From: Planctomycetota bacterium
GTDB lineage: Bacteria > Planctomycetota > Planctomycetia > Pirellulales > Pirellulaceae
Length of the DNA stretch: 27,784 nucleotides
Direction of reading: 5' to 3'
Assembly: GCA_029259935.1 (NCBI GenBank)
Contig: JAJDEH010000318.1
Span: forward strand, 1 to 27,784
In this document: positions 14,406-22,416 of the stretch, one piece after another
How the letters are laid out: every line of letters begins with the position of its first letter
Position numbering within the stretch: position 1 is the first letter of the stretch
The notes under the pieces: model-generated
What the model was told of the DNA's origin: nothing
What the model saw: the letters and a program-made list of their open reading frames with translations, nothing else
Database searches by the model: none
Position numbers and translations under genes: made by a program

Positions 14406-15836
14406 TTAGCCATACAACTCAGCGATGGGGCGGCCGACAGTGATGGGGATCGGCCGCTCGATCGGATCGTAGTAATGGCCGGCGGGATCGACCCCCAGCG
14501 CGGAATACATCGTCGCCGCCACGTCCCAAGGGCCGAACCTTTTGGTGACGGGGCTGCCTCCCAAGCGGTCTGACGCACCCAAGATAGCGCCTCGCCCTAC
14601 TCCCGCGCCAGCCATGGCGATAGAGTAGACGGTCGGCCAATGCTTGCGACCGGGAGCATTGCCGGCGAACGTCGCTTCTTTCGCAACACGCGGAGCGCGG
14701 CCAAATTCGCCCATGCAAACAACCAATGTTTCGTCGAGGAGGCCGCGTTGGTCGAGATCCTCGATCAAGGCCGAAAAGCTTTCATCAAAGCGCGGAAGTA
14801 AATGGACTCGCAGTGCCTGAAAGATGTCGTTGTGCGTATCCCATCCGTACTGATCCGTGACGCCCGGCGATCCGTCCTGGCCTCGATTCGAATGGTTCCA
14901 CATCACGGTAATTAATGGCACGCCAGCCTCGACCAGACGCCGCGCCAACAGGCAGGCTTGACCTGATCGGTGGCGGCCATAGCGGTCGCGCAGCTTGGTG
15001 GGTTCCGCGGCGATATTGAACGCCTCGCGATAACGGGGCGAGGCGAGCATTTGGTAGGCTTGCCGGTAAAGATGATTCACGTCCTGGGCCCGTTGATTTC
15101 GATCCAACACTTTTGCATGTCGCGTGAGTGCCTGCCTTAACGAGCGGCGCTGATCCAGGCGAACGGTCGGCAAATCCGCTTGCGGGTCGAGCCCTGGAAC
15201 AGCAATAGCCTGATCGCTTACATCGCCAATCACCAAGGGTTCGTATTCGCGGCCAAGCAGTCCACTATTTTGACCGGGCGCTAGCGGAGCGGGGATTTGC
15301 GCGGGACCGTTCAAATGCACGGCGTCGTAAACAAAGCGGTCGGTAGGGCGAACTCGCTTCAGAATGGCTCCATAAGTGGGCAAGTCTTCGGGCGCTGGAC
15401 GGGGGTTCGACGACCGTCGATTGTGATAACGGCCCGTAAGCGCCAGATAGCATGCCGATCCATGGTCCAGATCTTCATGCGACATACTGCGGACAATCGT
15501 CAATCGATCGGTCACCCGCGCTACTTGGGGCATGTGCTGGCTAAGGGCCACGCCCGGCGTCGCCGACGAAATCGCCTGGAATGCTCCACGCACGTCCAGC
15601 GGAGCGTTTGGTTTGGGATCCCATGTCTCAAGCTGGCTCTGGCCACCATTGGCGAAGACCAGGATCACGGACTTTGCCTGGCCGAAACCGGGAATCAGTG
15701 GTCGATTCGTCTCGGCGGACCGAGTTCGACCGGCCAGTCCCGTCAATCCCAAACCGGCCAACGTGGCCGTTCGCAGCCATTCGCGCCTGGTCGGCTTTCC
15801 TTGCGCGTTCGGGTGATGTTCAACAAAGCGAAGCAC
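14406..15836 (-). CDS. DUF1501 protein, Tat-exported
   Basis: A protein of about 476 residues of the planctomycete DUF1501 family (alkaline-phosphatase-like fold). A twin-arginine signal TRREWLR followed by TATLAGLGLTGLAG lies at about residues 16-36. Family motifs are present: FANGGQSQLETWDPKPNAP, SHEDLDHGSACYLALTG, MWNHSN, DTLNDI-like WDTHNDIF, LVVCMGEFGRAPRV and GRKHWP. The frame is open up to 15995 with ATG at 15995 and 15920. I chose GTG at 15836 because it puts the Tat motif at a normal distance from the N-terminus; this start is uncertain. Most DUF1501 genes sit beside a DUF1549/DUF1553 cytochrome-like gene, but none is near here. The family's biochemical function is not established; export and a metal-dependent hydrolase role are likely. 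Confidence 0.88.
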   Translation of the reverse strand: MLRFVEHHPNAQGKPTRREWLRTATLAGLGLTGLAGRTRSAETNRPLIPGFGQAKSVILVFANGGQSQLETWDPKPNAPLDVRGAFQAISSATPGVALSQHMPQVARVTDRLTIVRSMSHEDLDHGSACYLALTGRYHNRRSSNPRPAPEDLPTYGAILKRVRPTDRFVYDAVHLNGPAQIPAPLAPGQNSGLLGREYEPLVIGDVSDQAIAVPGLDPQADLPTVRLDQRRSLRQALTRHAKVLDRNQRAQDVNHLYRQAYQMLASPRYREAFNIAAEPTKLRDRYGRHRSGQACLLARRLVEAGVPLITVMWNHSNRGQDGSPGVTDQYGWDTHNDIFQALRVHLLPRFDESFSALIEDLDQRGLLDETLVVCMGEFGRAPRVAKEATFAGNAPGRKHWPTVYSIAMAGAGVGRGAILGASDRLGGSPVTKRFGPWDVAATMYSALGVDPAGHYYDPIERPIPITVGRPIAELYG

Positions 15837-16083
15837 GGGTTCAATTCTTACGGCTGCCGGGAAATTGCTGAAGTTTGCGCCTGGTTTTACCGCTTCAGTA
15901 TAGCAGCGCGGAGATGCCATACGGGATGGCGGCTTACCGAAAAGTCGTGTCACCCGACTCGCCCCGATGTTGTTTTTTCGCTTGGCGATTAACATTGAGA
16001 CATACGCCCCAAGGTGACCATGAATTTTCAGCCTGATCGAACGGGCAAAGTCACTTTCGGCGAAAGTAACCTATTCGAGGCAA

Positions 16084-16818
16084 GTGTTGAGCGATTGTCC
16101 AAGAACGCTGATCGTCATCGCGACCTATAACGAGATCGAGAATCTGCCGAGATTGATCGAGGAGATTGGCGTTCACGCGCCGCAAGCTGAGATTCTGGTA
16201 ATCGACGATAACTCGCCGGACGGCACTGGCGATTGGTTTAAGAAGCAGGCGGACGGCAACCCGACGCTGCACTTCATCGGCAGACCATCGAAGCTGGGCC
16301 TAGGCACGGCGACCATTGCCGGATTTCGTTACGCATTGGAGCATCACTTCGCTCTGGTGCTAACAATGGACGCCGATTTCAGTCACCAACCGCGATTCCT
16401 GCCCGATTTGATCAATCCGCTGGTCGAGGGTGGTAGCGTGAGTGTGATGATTGGATCGCGGTACGTCACCGGCGGCGGCGTCCGCGGTTGGCCTTTTCAT
16501 CGCCGTCTGATGAGCCGCGCGGTCAACACCTATGCGACGATTCTGCTCGGTTTGCCGGTCCGCGATGCCAGCGGAGCATTTCGATGCTACACGGCCGAGA
16601 CGTTACGTTCGATTGACTTTGAGCAGATCAGAAGCCACGGGTATTCGTACTTGGAAGAAATTCTGTGGCGACTGAAATTGAAACGTGCGACTTTTCGCGA
16701 GACGCCCATCGTGTTCATCGACCGCGAAGCGGGCCAAACAAAAATCAACGCCCGCGAAGCCGTTCAAGCGATCTGGATCATCACCAGATTGGGCATTCGC
16801 AATTGGTGCGGCTGGTGA
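16084..16818 (+). CDS. Polyprenol-phosphate mannosyltransferase-like GT2 (DPM1 type)
   Basis: A 244-residue soluble family-2 glycosyltransferase with GT-A fold. Motifs are ATYNEIENLP (nucleotide loop), DDNSPDGTGDWF, the metal-binding DAD at 96-98 followed by FSHQP, GSRYVTGGGVRGWP and GYSYLEEILWR. This pattern matches dolichol/polyprenol-phosphate mannose synthases, which transfer mannose (or glucose) from GDP- or UDP-sugar to an undecaprenyl-type phosphate at the membrane. There is no C-terminal membrane domain, as in the DPM1 soluble type. The start is GTG at 16084, preceded by GAGG, with TTG as the next codon. It is 66 bases upstream of gmd on the same strand, so both are probably in one transcript supplying mannose-derived sugars. 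Confidence 0.9.
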   Translation: MLSDCPRTLIVIATYNEIENLPRLIEEIGVHAPQAEILVIDDNSPDGTGDWFKKQADGNPTLHFIGRPSKLGLGTATIAGFRYALEHHFALVLTMDADFSHQPRFLPDLINPLVEGGSVSVMIGSRYVTGGGVRGWPFHRRLMSRAVNTYATILLGLPVRDASGAFRCYTAETLRSIDFEQIRSHGYSYLEEILWRLKLKRATFRETPIVFIDREAGQTKINAREAVQAIWIITRLGIRNWCGW

Positions 16819-16884
16819 CCGGTGTCACCCACACCATCTAGAGCTAAGATGTAGGTAGAGTAACGAACTGGCACCGAGAGTCCT

Positions 16885-17913
16885 ATGTCATCAAAAGTCG
16901 CATTCATCACTGGCATCGCCGGCCAAGACGGTTCGTATCTTTCCGAGCTGTTGCTCGATAGAGGGTACGAGGTGCACGGGATGATCCGTCGTAACAGCCT
17001 GATGGCCCGCGTTCGGCTTGACGACTTGGATTTGAACGATGAGGCGCGAGGCCGACTCAAACTGCACTACGGTGATATGACCGACGCGAACAGTTTGACT
17101 CGTTTGATACTCGAAATTCAGCCTGACGAGATTTACAACCTGGCGTCGCAAAGTCACGTGCGGGTTTCGTTCGATAGTCCCGAATACACCGTGGAAGTTG
17201 CCGCTTTGGGAGCATTGCGTACGCTGGAAGCCGCCCGCATGCTGCAATCTCATAAAGAAGTGCGCGTCTATCAGGCCTCGACCAGCGAGATGTTTGGCGG
17301 CTTGCCCGGTCAGGCGCCGCAGTCGGAAACGACTCCGTTTCATCCTCGCAGCCCCTACGGTTGCGCGAAGGCTTACGCCCATTATCAAACGGTCAATCAC
17401 CGCGAGGCTTATGGGATGTTCGCTTGCAGCGGAATTCTCTTCAATCATGAGTCGCCCCGCCGCGGTGAGAATTTCGTCACCCGAAAGATAACGCTAGGTG
17501 CCGCGCGGATCCGGGCGGGCTTGCAAGACAAGATCATGCTGGGGAACCTCGACGCTCGACGAGATTGGGGTTACGCCAAGGACTATGTCGAGGCCATGTG
17601 GCTGATGTTGCAACAAGAGGAACCCGAGGACTTCGTCATTGCCTCGGGAAAAACGCACTCGGTCGAAGACTTGTTACGACTGGCCTTCGGGCACGTTGGG
17701 TTGGACTGGCGGGACCACGTCGAAAAAGATCCGCGATTTCTTCGTCCCACCGAGGTCGACCTGCTCATGGGAGATCCCTCCAAAGCCAAGGAAAAACTTG
17801 GCTGGGAACCCAAGACGAGTTTTGATGAACTCATCCAATTGATGGTCGAAGCCGACGTGGAATTGGTCAAGTCGATGCTTGGTTCGGACGACTGCGAAGC
17901 CGTGCCGAATTGA
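16885..17913 (+). CDS. gmd: GDP-mannose 4,6-dehydratase
   Basis: A 342-residue extended short-chain dehydrogenase. It converts GDP-D-mannose to GDP-4-keto-6-deoxy-D-mannose, the precursor of GDP-fucose, GDP-rhamnose and related sugars. Diagnostic features are the Rossmann loop GIAGQDG (10-16), [43 protein letters not shown] with the catalytic Thr/Glu (132-135), [11 protein letters not shown] giving Tyr158 and Lys162, and [16 protein letters not shown]. The length is normal and every key residue is present. Partners such as fcl/GDP-fucose synthase or an epimerase-reductase are not in the window. The ATG at 16885 is preceded by GAGAG. It ends 11 bases from the convergent neuB-like gene. Confidence 0.96.
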   Translation: MSSKVAFITGIAGQDGSYLSELLLDRGYEVHGMIRRNSLMARVRLDDLDLNDEARGRLKLHYGDMTDANSLTRLILEIQPDEIYNLASQSHVRVSFDSPEYTVEVAALGALRTLEAARMLQSHKEVRVYQASTSEMFGGLPGQAPQSETTPFHPRSPYGCAKAYAHYQTVNHREAYGMFACSGILFNHESPRRGENFVTRKITLGAARIRAGLQDKIMLGNLDARRDWGYAKDYVEAMWLMLQQEEPEDFVIASGKTHSVEDLLRLAFGHVGLDWRDHVEKDPRFLRPTEVDLLMGDPSKAKEKLGWEPKTSFDELIQLMVEADVELVKSMLGSDDCEAVPN

Positions 17914-17924
17914 CCAGAGCAAAC

Positions 17925-18968
17925 CTACCCGGTCTTGCGCAAAACTCGCGGTTCAGGCGATGCCATCAGTTCGGGACAAATCGGATTGCCCTCGCGCACC
18001 GGCTGCAATAATTTTTGGCCTAGAATCCGTGATTCACTGCCAGGCAGCATTCCTTCCGCGTGCCGAATCCAGTTTAGGTGTTGCCATTGGATGACGGTGC
18101 CTTGGGGAAGATCTTGGGCCGCGACAATGCGCCGCTGGACCGCGGCCGCCACGGGGATTTCGGACGGCTGCAGGTCTTTTCTCCCCGCACCCAGCAATGA
18201 CTCCGCTTGACGAACTCGCCGCACCAATTCCGCCATTTCCACCGGATCGGCCGAGAGTTGGTGATCTCGAAAATCGGAATGTTGCTTGTCCAGCGTGAAG
18301 TGCTTTTCAATCACGCGCGCTCCCAAAGCGACTGACAAGACGGCCGCTTCGATCCCCATCGTGTGGTCCGAATATCCCACTCGGCATCGCAGTTCGTCAC
18401 GCAACGTCGTGATGACGGCCAGATTGGCCTCCTCGACCGGTGTCGGATACGCGCTGACGCAATGCAGCACGACCAGTCCCGGATCTATTTGGTCATGGGA
18501 CCAAATTCGTTCGATCAACGCCTTGGCGTAACGAACGCGTGGCATTTCGGCAGCGCCGGCGGAAAAAATAATCGGCTTTCCAAATCCGGCCACGGTTTCC
18601 AGCAGCGGATCGAAGTTGTTGTCGCCCGACGAAATCTTGAACGCGGGGCACAGGTCATTCAAAAATGCCGCGCTCTCCAAATCGAACGGAGTGGAAAGAA
18701 AGATCGCTCCTCGTTCGACCGTTCGCCGCGCCAGCCGCTCAAAATCCCCGTGCGTCAGTTCAAACGACTGCAGACGCTCAAAGCGAGCCTGATCCGCCTT
18801 GCTCGCAATCTTGTCAGCTCGCAGTGTCTGAAACTTCACCGCGTCGGCACCGGCCTCGACGGCCAAGTCGATCATTTTCTCCGCCAATGACACATCGCCT
18901 TCGTGGTTGTTGCCCACCTCGGCAATCAGCATCACGCGATCATCAATATCAAACTCGCCAATCTTCAT
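17925..18968 (-). CDS. neuB: NeuB-family nonulosonic acid synthase with SAF domain
   Basis: A 347-residue member of the N-acetylneuraminate/legionaminate/pseudaminate synthase family, which joins phosphoenolpyruvate to a 6-carbon amino sugar to form a nine-carbon acid. The TIM-barrel part shows AEVGNNHEGD (16-25), DAVKFQTLRADKI (42-54), KISSGD (111-116), YSDHTMG (199-205) and VIEKHFTLD (219-227), covering metal and substrate ligands. A C-terminal SAF/antifreeze-like domain follows at about 278-340 (RRIVAAQDLPQGTVI). The exact sugar cannot be decided from sequence. The GNAT gene lies 14 bases upstream on the same strand, so the pair probably works in order: N-acylation of the amino sugar, then condensation. 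No CMP-transferase (neuA) gene is in view. Confidence 0.93.
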   Translation of the reverse strand: MKIGEFDIDDRVMLIAEVGNNHEGDVSLAEKMIDLAVEAGADAVKFQTLRADKIASKADQARFERLQSFELTHGDFERLARRTVERGAIFLSTPFDLESAAFLNDLCPAFKISSGDNNFDPLLETVAGFGKPIIFSAGAAEMPRVRYAKALIERIWSHDQIDPGLVVLHCVSAYPTPVEEANLAVITTLRDELRCRVGYSDHTMGIEAAVLSVALGARVIEKHFTLDKQHSDFRDHQLSADPVEMAELVRRVRQAESLLGAGRKDLQPSEIPVAAAVQRRIVAAQDLPQGTVIQWQHLNWIRHAEGMLPGSESRILGQKLLQPVREGNPICPELMASPEPRVLRKTG

Positions 18969-18982
18969 GGGTCGATTCTCTC

Positions 18983-19765
18983 TTAGCGGAAAACGTGTGC
19001 GTGCAAAACGTAGGTACTTTGCTTGAGCCGAAAGCCACTCTGTTCGTAGAGCCCAACGGAGGCGGTATTGGCAACTTGCGTTCCCACCCGAAACAAATCG
19101 GTATCGGAAGAATACATTCGAAGGAACGCCTCAATCATTCCGCGGCCCACGCCCCTTCTTTGACAGGCAGGAGAGACGCCAATCAAATCGATCGTCCGGC
19201 AAGTTTGGCCATCTTCAATCGATGTGATCATCGCCAGAAAGCCGGCCACTTGTCCTTCCAAGCAGCCCACCAAGACGCCGTCGCCGCGAGTGCCGTTGAG
19301 GCAATTCTCAATCCAGTCGCGTTTGATTCGGTTGGCGGTTTCATTTGGGATCGCCGGGTCGAGATGGAATCTGGAATACTCGAAAGTCTTGGTCGCAATT
19401 TCCAACACCGGTCCCGTGTCGCCGTCGACGGCAGCACGCACTTCCAATTGCGGGTGACTCGGCGACGCTGTTGTCGGCGCTGCTGGCATTTCGAACAACA
19501 GGTTTACATCCACGACTGAAAACCCCACTTTGCCCAGCGTCATCAGCCAGGCAACTCGATGAGTGGGGACTTTCGTGTAATAGAAACCAGATCCCCGAGA
19601 CGCCATTTGTCCGGCTAGATCCTCATGGGCGAACGAATCGACCTGAGGATCCATCGTCAGCTTGAAGGCATTTTGCCCTAATATAGTGGACAACCACGGA
19701 TCGCCGTCCAGCATAAAAGCGGCCGAGGGATCGGCGAGCAGCGTATCTCGATCGCGCTGTGGCAT
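18983..19765 (-). CDS. GNAT N-acetyltransferase, WecD/PseH-like
   Basis: A 260-residue protein. Residues about 1-110 form a degenerate N-terminal half, as in two-part GNATs. Residues about 115-258 hold the working GNAT domain, with IDLIGVSPACQRRGVGRGMI providing the acetyl-CoA pyrophosphate loop (QRRGVG) and VANTASVGLYEQSGF as the closing motif. The segment FEYSRFHLDPAIPNETANRI is characteristic of the dTDP-4-amino-sugar acyltransferase (WecD/VioB-like) branch. Together with the adjacent NeuB-family gene this argues for N-acetylation of an amino-deoxy-sugar intermediate of a nonulosonic acid. The ATG at 19765 lacks a clear ribosome site. A sigma-70-like promoter lies about 50-80 bases upstream. 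Exact substrate is inferred, not shown. Confidence 0.85.
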   Translation of the reverse strand: MPQRDRDTLLADPSAAFMLDGDPWLSTILGQNAFKLTMDPQVDSFAHEDLAGQMASRGSGFYYTKVPTHRVAWLMTLGKVGFSVVDVNLLFEMPAAPTTASPSHPQLEVRAAVDGDTGPVLEIATKTFEYSRFHLDPAIPNETANRIKRDWIENCLNGTRGDGVLVGCLEGQVAGFLAMITSIEDGQTCRTIDLIGVSPACQRRGVGRGMIEAFLRMYSSDTDLFRVGTQVANTASVGLYEQSGFRLKQSTYVLHAHVFR

Positions 19766-19816
19766 GGCATCTGAATCCGTTCAAAAATCCGCTGACCTAT
19801 TCGGCAAGACTTGGGA

Positions 19817-19845
19817 ATTATACGAAGCATCTCCGATTGCTCCAA
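19817..19845 (-). promoter_or_regulatory. Sigma-70-like promoter for GNAT-neuB pair
   Basis: On the minus strand a perfect TATAAT occupies 19817-19822, and TTGGAG at 19840-19845 makes a -35 box with a 17-base spacer. Transcription would start near 19810, giving a leader of about 45 bases before the ATG at 19765. It is called by pattern only. Confidence 0.45.
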
Positions 19846-19909
19846 AGCGTATTTCGCCGCGGCATTTGCGACCGCGAAGCTTGTTGCCGCTCTCCGGGAC
19901 CGGGATTCT

Positions 19910-19937
19910 GGTGCGTGCAAGCACCCACCCTAGGTGG
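19910..19937. repeat. REP-like hairpin pair GGTGCGTGC-AA-GCACCCACC
   Basis: Positions 19910-19929 form a 9-base stem with one mismatch around an AA loop. A second hairpin, CCACC-CTA-GGTGG, follows at 19925-19937 and shares bases with it, so the two folds would compete. The 14-base core GTGCGTGCAAGCAC recurs exactly at 26667-26680 in another intergenic gap. It lies between the stop of the TPR gene and the start of the GNAT gene. Confidence 0.5.
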
Positions 19938-19968
19938 ATCGTTGCATGGCACGCGACTGGGCGGGAGG

Positions 19969-20664
19969 TTAATTCTTGTCTTCGTCCGCGGCCGTTTGTC
20001 GCAACTCATCGATTTGCTGTCTGACGACTTCGGGCTGGTGGTAGCCCAGATCTATCGCGCGCTTCAACTCTTGGTCTGCCTCGTCAAAGCGGCCCGCGTG
20101 AGAATAGGCGAGCGCCAGATTGGAATGCGCCGTGGCCAACGTATCGTCTAGTCGAATCGCTTGCTGCAGATGTTCGATCGCGAGGTCATATTCACCTTGG
20201 AAGACGGCCAGAGTACCGAGGTTCGCGTGAAGGTGTGGATAATCAGGCTTCAATTCCAACGCCTTGGCGTAAGAAGCCGCAGCCTTGTCGTATTCACCTT
20301 GAAGTCGATAGACGATGCCCCGATTCACATACGCTTTGTAATAGGTAGGGTCTTCGCGAATGGCCTGGTTGTGACATTCCAAAGACTCTTCAAATTCATT
20401 CAACTCGTTGTAGCAATTGCCCAACATGGTGAGTACTTCACACTTTTCAAAAGCCTGCAACGGCTTCCTCAGCGCCCGCTTGAACTCGTCTTTCGCTTCG
20501 GCGAATTTTCGCTGCTCCAGCAGACGCACACCGGCGGATGCTCGGGCATCGCCGCTTGTGGATTGAACGCCTGACGGGTTGGTTTGCACTAACTCGTCGC
20601 AACCCAGAAACGACACAGCCAACAACACAATCATTGCTTGCGGCAAATGAAATATGCGATCCAT
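19969..20664 (-). CDS. TPR-repeat lipoprotein
   Basis: A 231-residue protein with a lipoprotein-type signal: MDRIFHLPQAMIVLLAV followed by SFLGC, with Cys22 as the probable lipid-bearing residue (the -3 phenylalanine is unusual). Residues about 45-225 carry about five tetratricopeptide repeats, for example KAYVNRGIVYRLQGEYDKAA, HLHANLGTLAVFQGEYDLAI and TAHSNLALAYSHAGRFDEAD. TPR arrays bind partner proteins. The frame is open upstream to 20949, but that part is the antisense-like shadow of the preceding gene. The ATG at 20664 has AAGGA upstream and overlaps the TGA of the preceding membrane-protein gene as TGATG, so it is translationally coupled. Likely role: envelope scaffold for the peptidase and membrane protein of the same operon. 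Confidence 0.9.
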   Translation of the reverse strand: MDRIFHLPQAMIVLLAVSFLGCDELVQTNPSGVQSTSGDARASAGVRLLEQRKFAEAKDEFKRALRKPLQAFEKCEVLTMLGNCYNELNEFEESLECHNQAIREDPTYYKAYVNRGIVYRLQGEYDKAAASYAKALELKPDYPHLHANLGTLAVFQGEYDLAIEHLQQAIRLDDTLATAHSNLALAYSHAGRFDEADQELKRAIDLGYHQPEVVRQQIDELRQTAADEDKN

Positions 20665-21080
20665 CAATGAGTTTCCTTTCCATTTCCCTCGCTCTTTGGT
20701 TGCGACTGGCGCAGCCGTTCGACCTCGGATTCCAACTCGGCTCGGCGAACTCGCTGGCTGACCACCAAATCTTGTAGAAAGCGACGCGAACTCATAAAGT
20801 CGATCAAGGCCAACACGAGGGTCACAACCACCAACAGCATCAAAGTCAGAATCGCCCCGGTGAAAACAAGAGGCGACCGGACCCAGTGCATCGAAATCAC
20901 CATCGCGCCCAACAGGCCGATCGTGGTACTGGTGGCCAGTCGCCGCCAATACTGCCGCGAGAAATATTCAGCCTCCACCGGTTCCAGCGTTAGCCTATCA
21001 AGCGACCGCCAGCCGCGAACGTGCGATACGATCAGCACACCGGCAAATGCGAGCAGGACGATTCCAAAGGCGAGGATCAG
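20664..21080 (-). CDS. Small membrane protein with coiled coil; non-standard start
   Basis: The frame encodes up to 138 residues. Two further hydrophobic segments occur at TIGLLGAMVISMHWV and GAILTLMLLVVVTLVLALI, followed by a charged coiled-coil tail (RRAELESEVERLRQSQ). The first standard start is GTG at 21038, but the in-frame codons upstream (21083-21039) read ILILAFGIVLLAFAG, an obvious first transmembrane helix joined to VLIVSHV. No ATG, GTG or TTG lies between that helix and the in-frame TGA at 21101. I therefore extend it to CTG 21080; ATC 21083 is also possible. GTGGAG, at the end of the upstream peptidase gene, could be its ribosome site. The start region abuts the peptidase stop and the end overlaps the TPR gene start. 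Function is not recognised. Confidence 0.65.
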   Translation of the reverse strand: MILAFGIVLLAFAGVLIVSHVRGWRSLDRLTLEPVEAEYFSRQYWRRLATSTTIGLLGAMVISMHWVRSPLVFTGAILTLMLLVVVTLVLALIDFMSSRRFLQDLVVSQRVRRAELESEVERLRQSQPKSEGNGKETH

Positions 21081-21084
21081 GATG

Positions 21085-22095
21085 CTACTCCACTTGCTTC
21101 AGCCATTCCAATACGACCCAGCCGACCTTGGTCAAGGATTCCGCCGAGCAATTGGCGGGCGTGTCCGCCTCGGTATGCCAGTAGGACTGCCGCGAGCCGG
21201 GCCGAGGATAGTCGAAGTCGATAATATCGCACGTTGGAATCTTGGCAATGTTGTTCAACGCCAAATGGTCATCTCGCACTTCATGTCGAGCCCGTGGAAT
21301 GAACTCCTGCACGCCCAACTGCCGCGCCGTATCCCAGATGTCCCGAACCAGTGGCCGCGCGCTGCGCAAGCTGTTCTTTTCCATGTAGATATTGAGGTTG
21401 CGGTCGGCAACCATGTCCAGCAACACGCCATAGCGGTAACGGTGCCCGGGCGGAGTACTGACATATTGCCTGGCGAAATGTTCCGAGCCCAGGAAGTAGG
21501 GATCCCGTTTCTTGTCGAAGACGAATTCTTCGCCGTCGAACAGCACGAAATCGACGCCGTATTTGCCGCGCAAACCCGGCATGGATCTGCCCAGCTCACA
21601 AAGCAACGCCACGCCGCTGGCCCCGTCGTTGGCACCGATGAAATTTCCACGACGGCGTGCCGGATTGGGATCTTCATCAGGGTACGGCCGCGTGTCGTAA
21701 TGGGCACACAGCAGAATGCGGTCTTTTCGCTCCGGATGCCATTGTACGATCAGGTTCGACATCCACACGCGCGATCCATCCTCCGGATGCCGCACGTCGA
21801 ACTTCTGCATACTGACGTGGCCCTTCAACTTCGTAAAGTGTTCGACCAAGAATTCTTGCTGCCTGGCCATTCCTTCCGAACCGCTCGGACGACGCCCCAT
21901 TTCGCAGATGTATTTCAGGTTGGCATAAGCCGCCCGCCCGTCGAAGGTAGCTCGAGCGAGGGAGGTTGGCCGCCGGCTGCCAGGCCGCCCACCCGCCTCT
22001 CCATTGGTTTGAAAAAAGCCCAGATAAGCCGCCGCTGCCAGAACGGCAACCACAACCGCACCCAGAAATACCGTCTGCGTTTTTGGCTTTCGCAT
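21085..22095 (-). CDS. Glutaminyl-peptide cyclotransferase-like M28 protein
   Basis: A 336-residue protein with an N-terminal membrane anchor (about 8-28) and an outward M28 domain. Zinc and catalytic residues are His132 in AHYDTRP, Asp157 in GANDGASG, Glu189-Glu190 in FDGEEF, Asp227 in LLDMVAD and His307 in YWHTEADTP. DDHLALN (275-281) and IPTCDIIDFDYP match the glutaminyl cyclase branch, which converts N-terminal glutamine to pyroglutamate, more closely than ordinary aminopeptidases. Many bacterial relatives are annotated simply as M28 peptidases, so the reaction is unproven. The frame is open upstream to 22164; ATG at 22095 places the anchor at the N-terminus, though no strong ribosome site helps. 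It is the first gene of the operon with the membrane and TPR proteins. Confidence 0.88.
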   Translation of the reverse strand: MRKPKTQTVFLGAVVVAVLAAAAYLGFFQTNGEAGGRPGSRRPTSLARATFDGRAAYANLKYICEMGRRPSGSEGMARQQEFLVEHFTKLKGHVSMQKFDVRHPEDGSRVWMSNLIVQWHPERKDRILLCAHYDTRPYPDEDPNPARRRGNFIGANDGASGVALLCELGRSMPGLRGKYGVDFVLFDGEEFVFDKKRDPYFLGSEHFARQYVSTPPGHRYRYGVLLDMVADRNLNIYMEKNSLRSARPLVRDIWDTARQLGVQEFIPRARHEVRDDHLALNNIAKIPTCDIIDFDYPRPGSRQSYWHTEADTPANCSAESLTKVGWVVLEWLKQVE

Positions 22096-22416
22096 GATGC
22101 TTCGATCTGATTTGGAAATGACGGGCATTCGCGGTGCTGGCAGGGTCATTGTACGGCAACCCATCCAAATCGGCTAGAGAAATGGGCGCGGCCGCTCAAG
22201 CCCTGTCTTTGCCCGTTGATTGCCTTTCGATTTCGGCTACTAGGGCACCCAAACTGCTCGGCAGTGGTCCGAGCTCGGTAATCGTGAGTCAGAGTTTTCG
22301 CGACCAACGGCCGCCGGTGATTGCGGTCGAGCAATACCTCGTAGTTGGTTCCACGCCCCGACTCGTTAGAATACTCCATCAACGATTGCTCAGCACCTTC
22401 TGATAGGGAAAATCCT
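22096..22416. other. Divergent intergenic region before the YncE fusion
   Basis: This 321-base gap separates the divergent M28 cyclase-like and YncE/phosphoesterase genes. Open frames cross it, but none has a recognisable domain. The in-frame extension of the YncE gene back to 22345 shows no signal sequence or homology. It contains a promoter candidate at 22345-22372. Confidence 0.5.
22345..22372 (+). promoter_or_regulatory. Promoter candidate for YncE/phosphoesterase gene
   Basis: TTGGTT at 22345-22350 and TAGAAT at 22367-22372 are spaced 16 bases. The -10 box differs from TATAAT at one position. The ATG at 22417 would lie about 38 bases after the start of transcription. It is weaker than the two other promoter calls in this window. 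Confidence 0.3.

Noticed and set aside
22134..22403. 89-residue frame in the divergent gap before the YncE fusion
   Set aside because: It has no domain, signal or ribosome site, and its composition looks like non-coding DNA.
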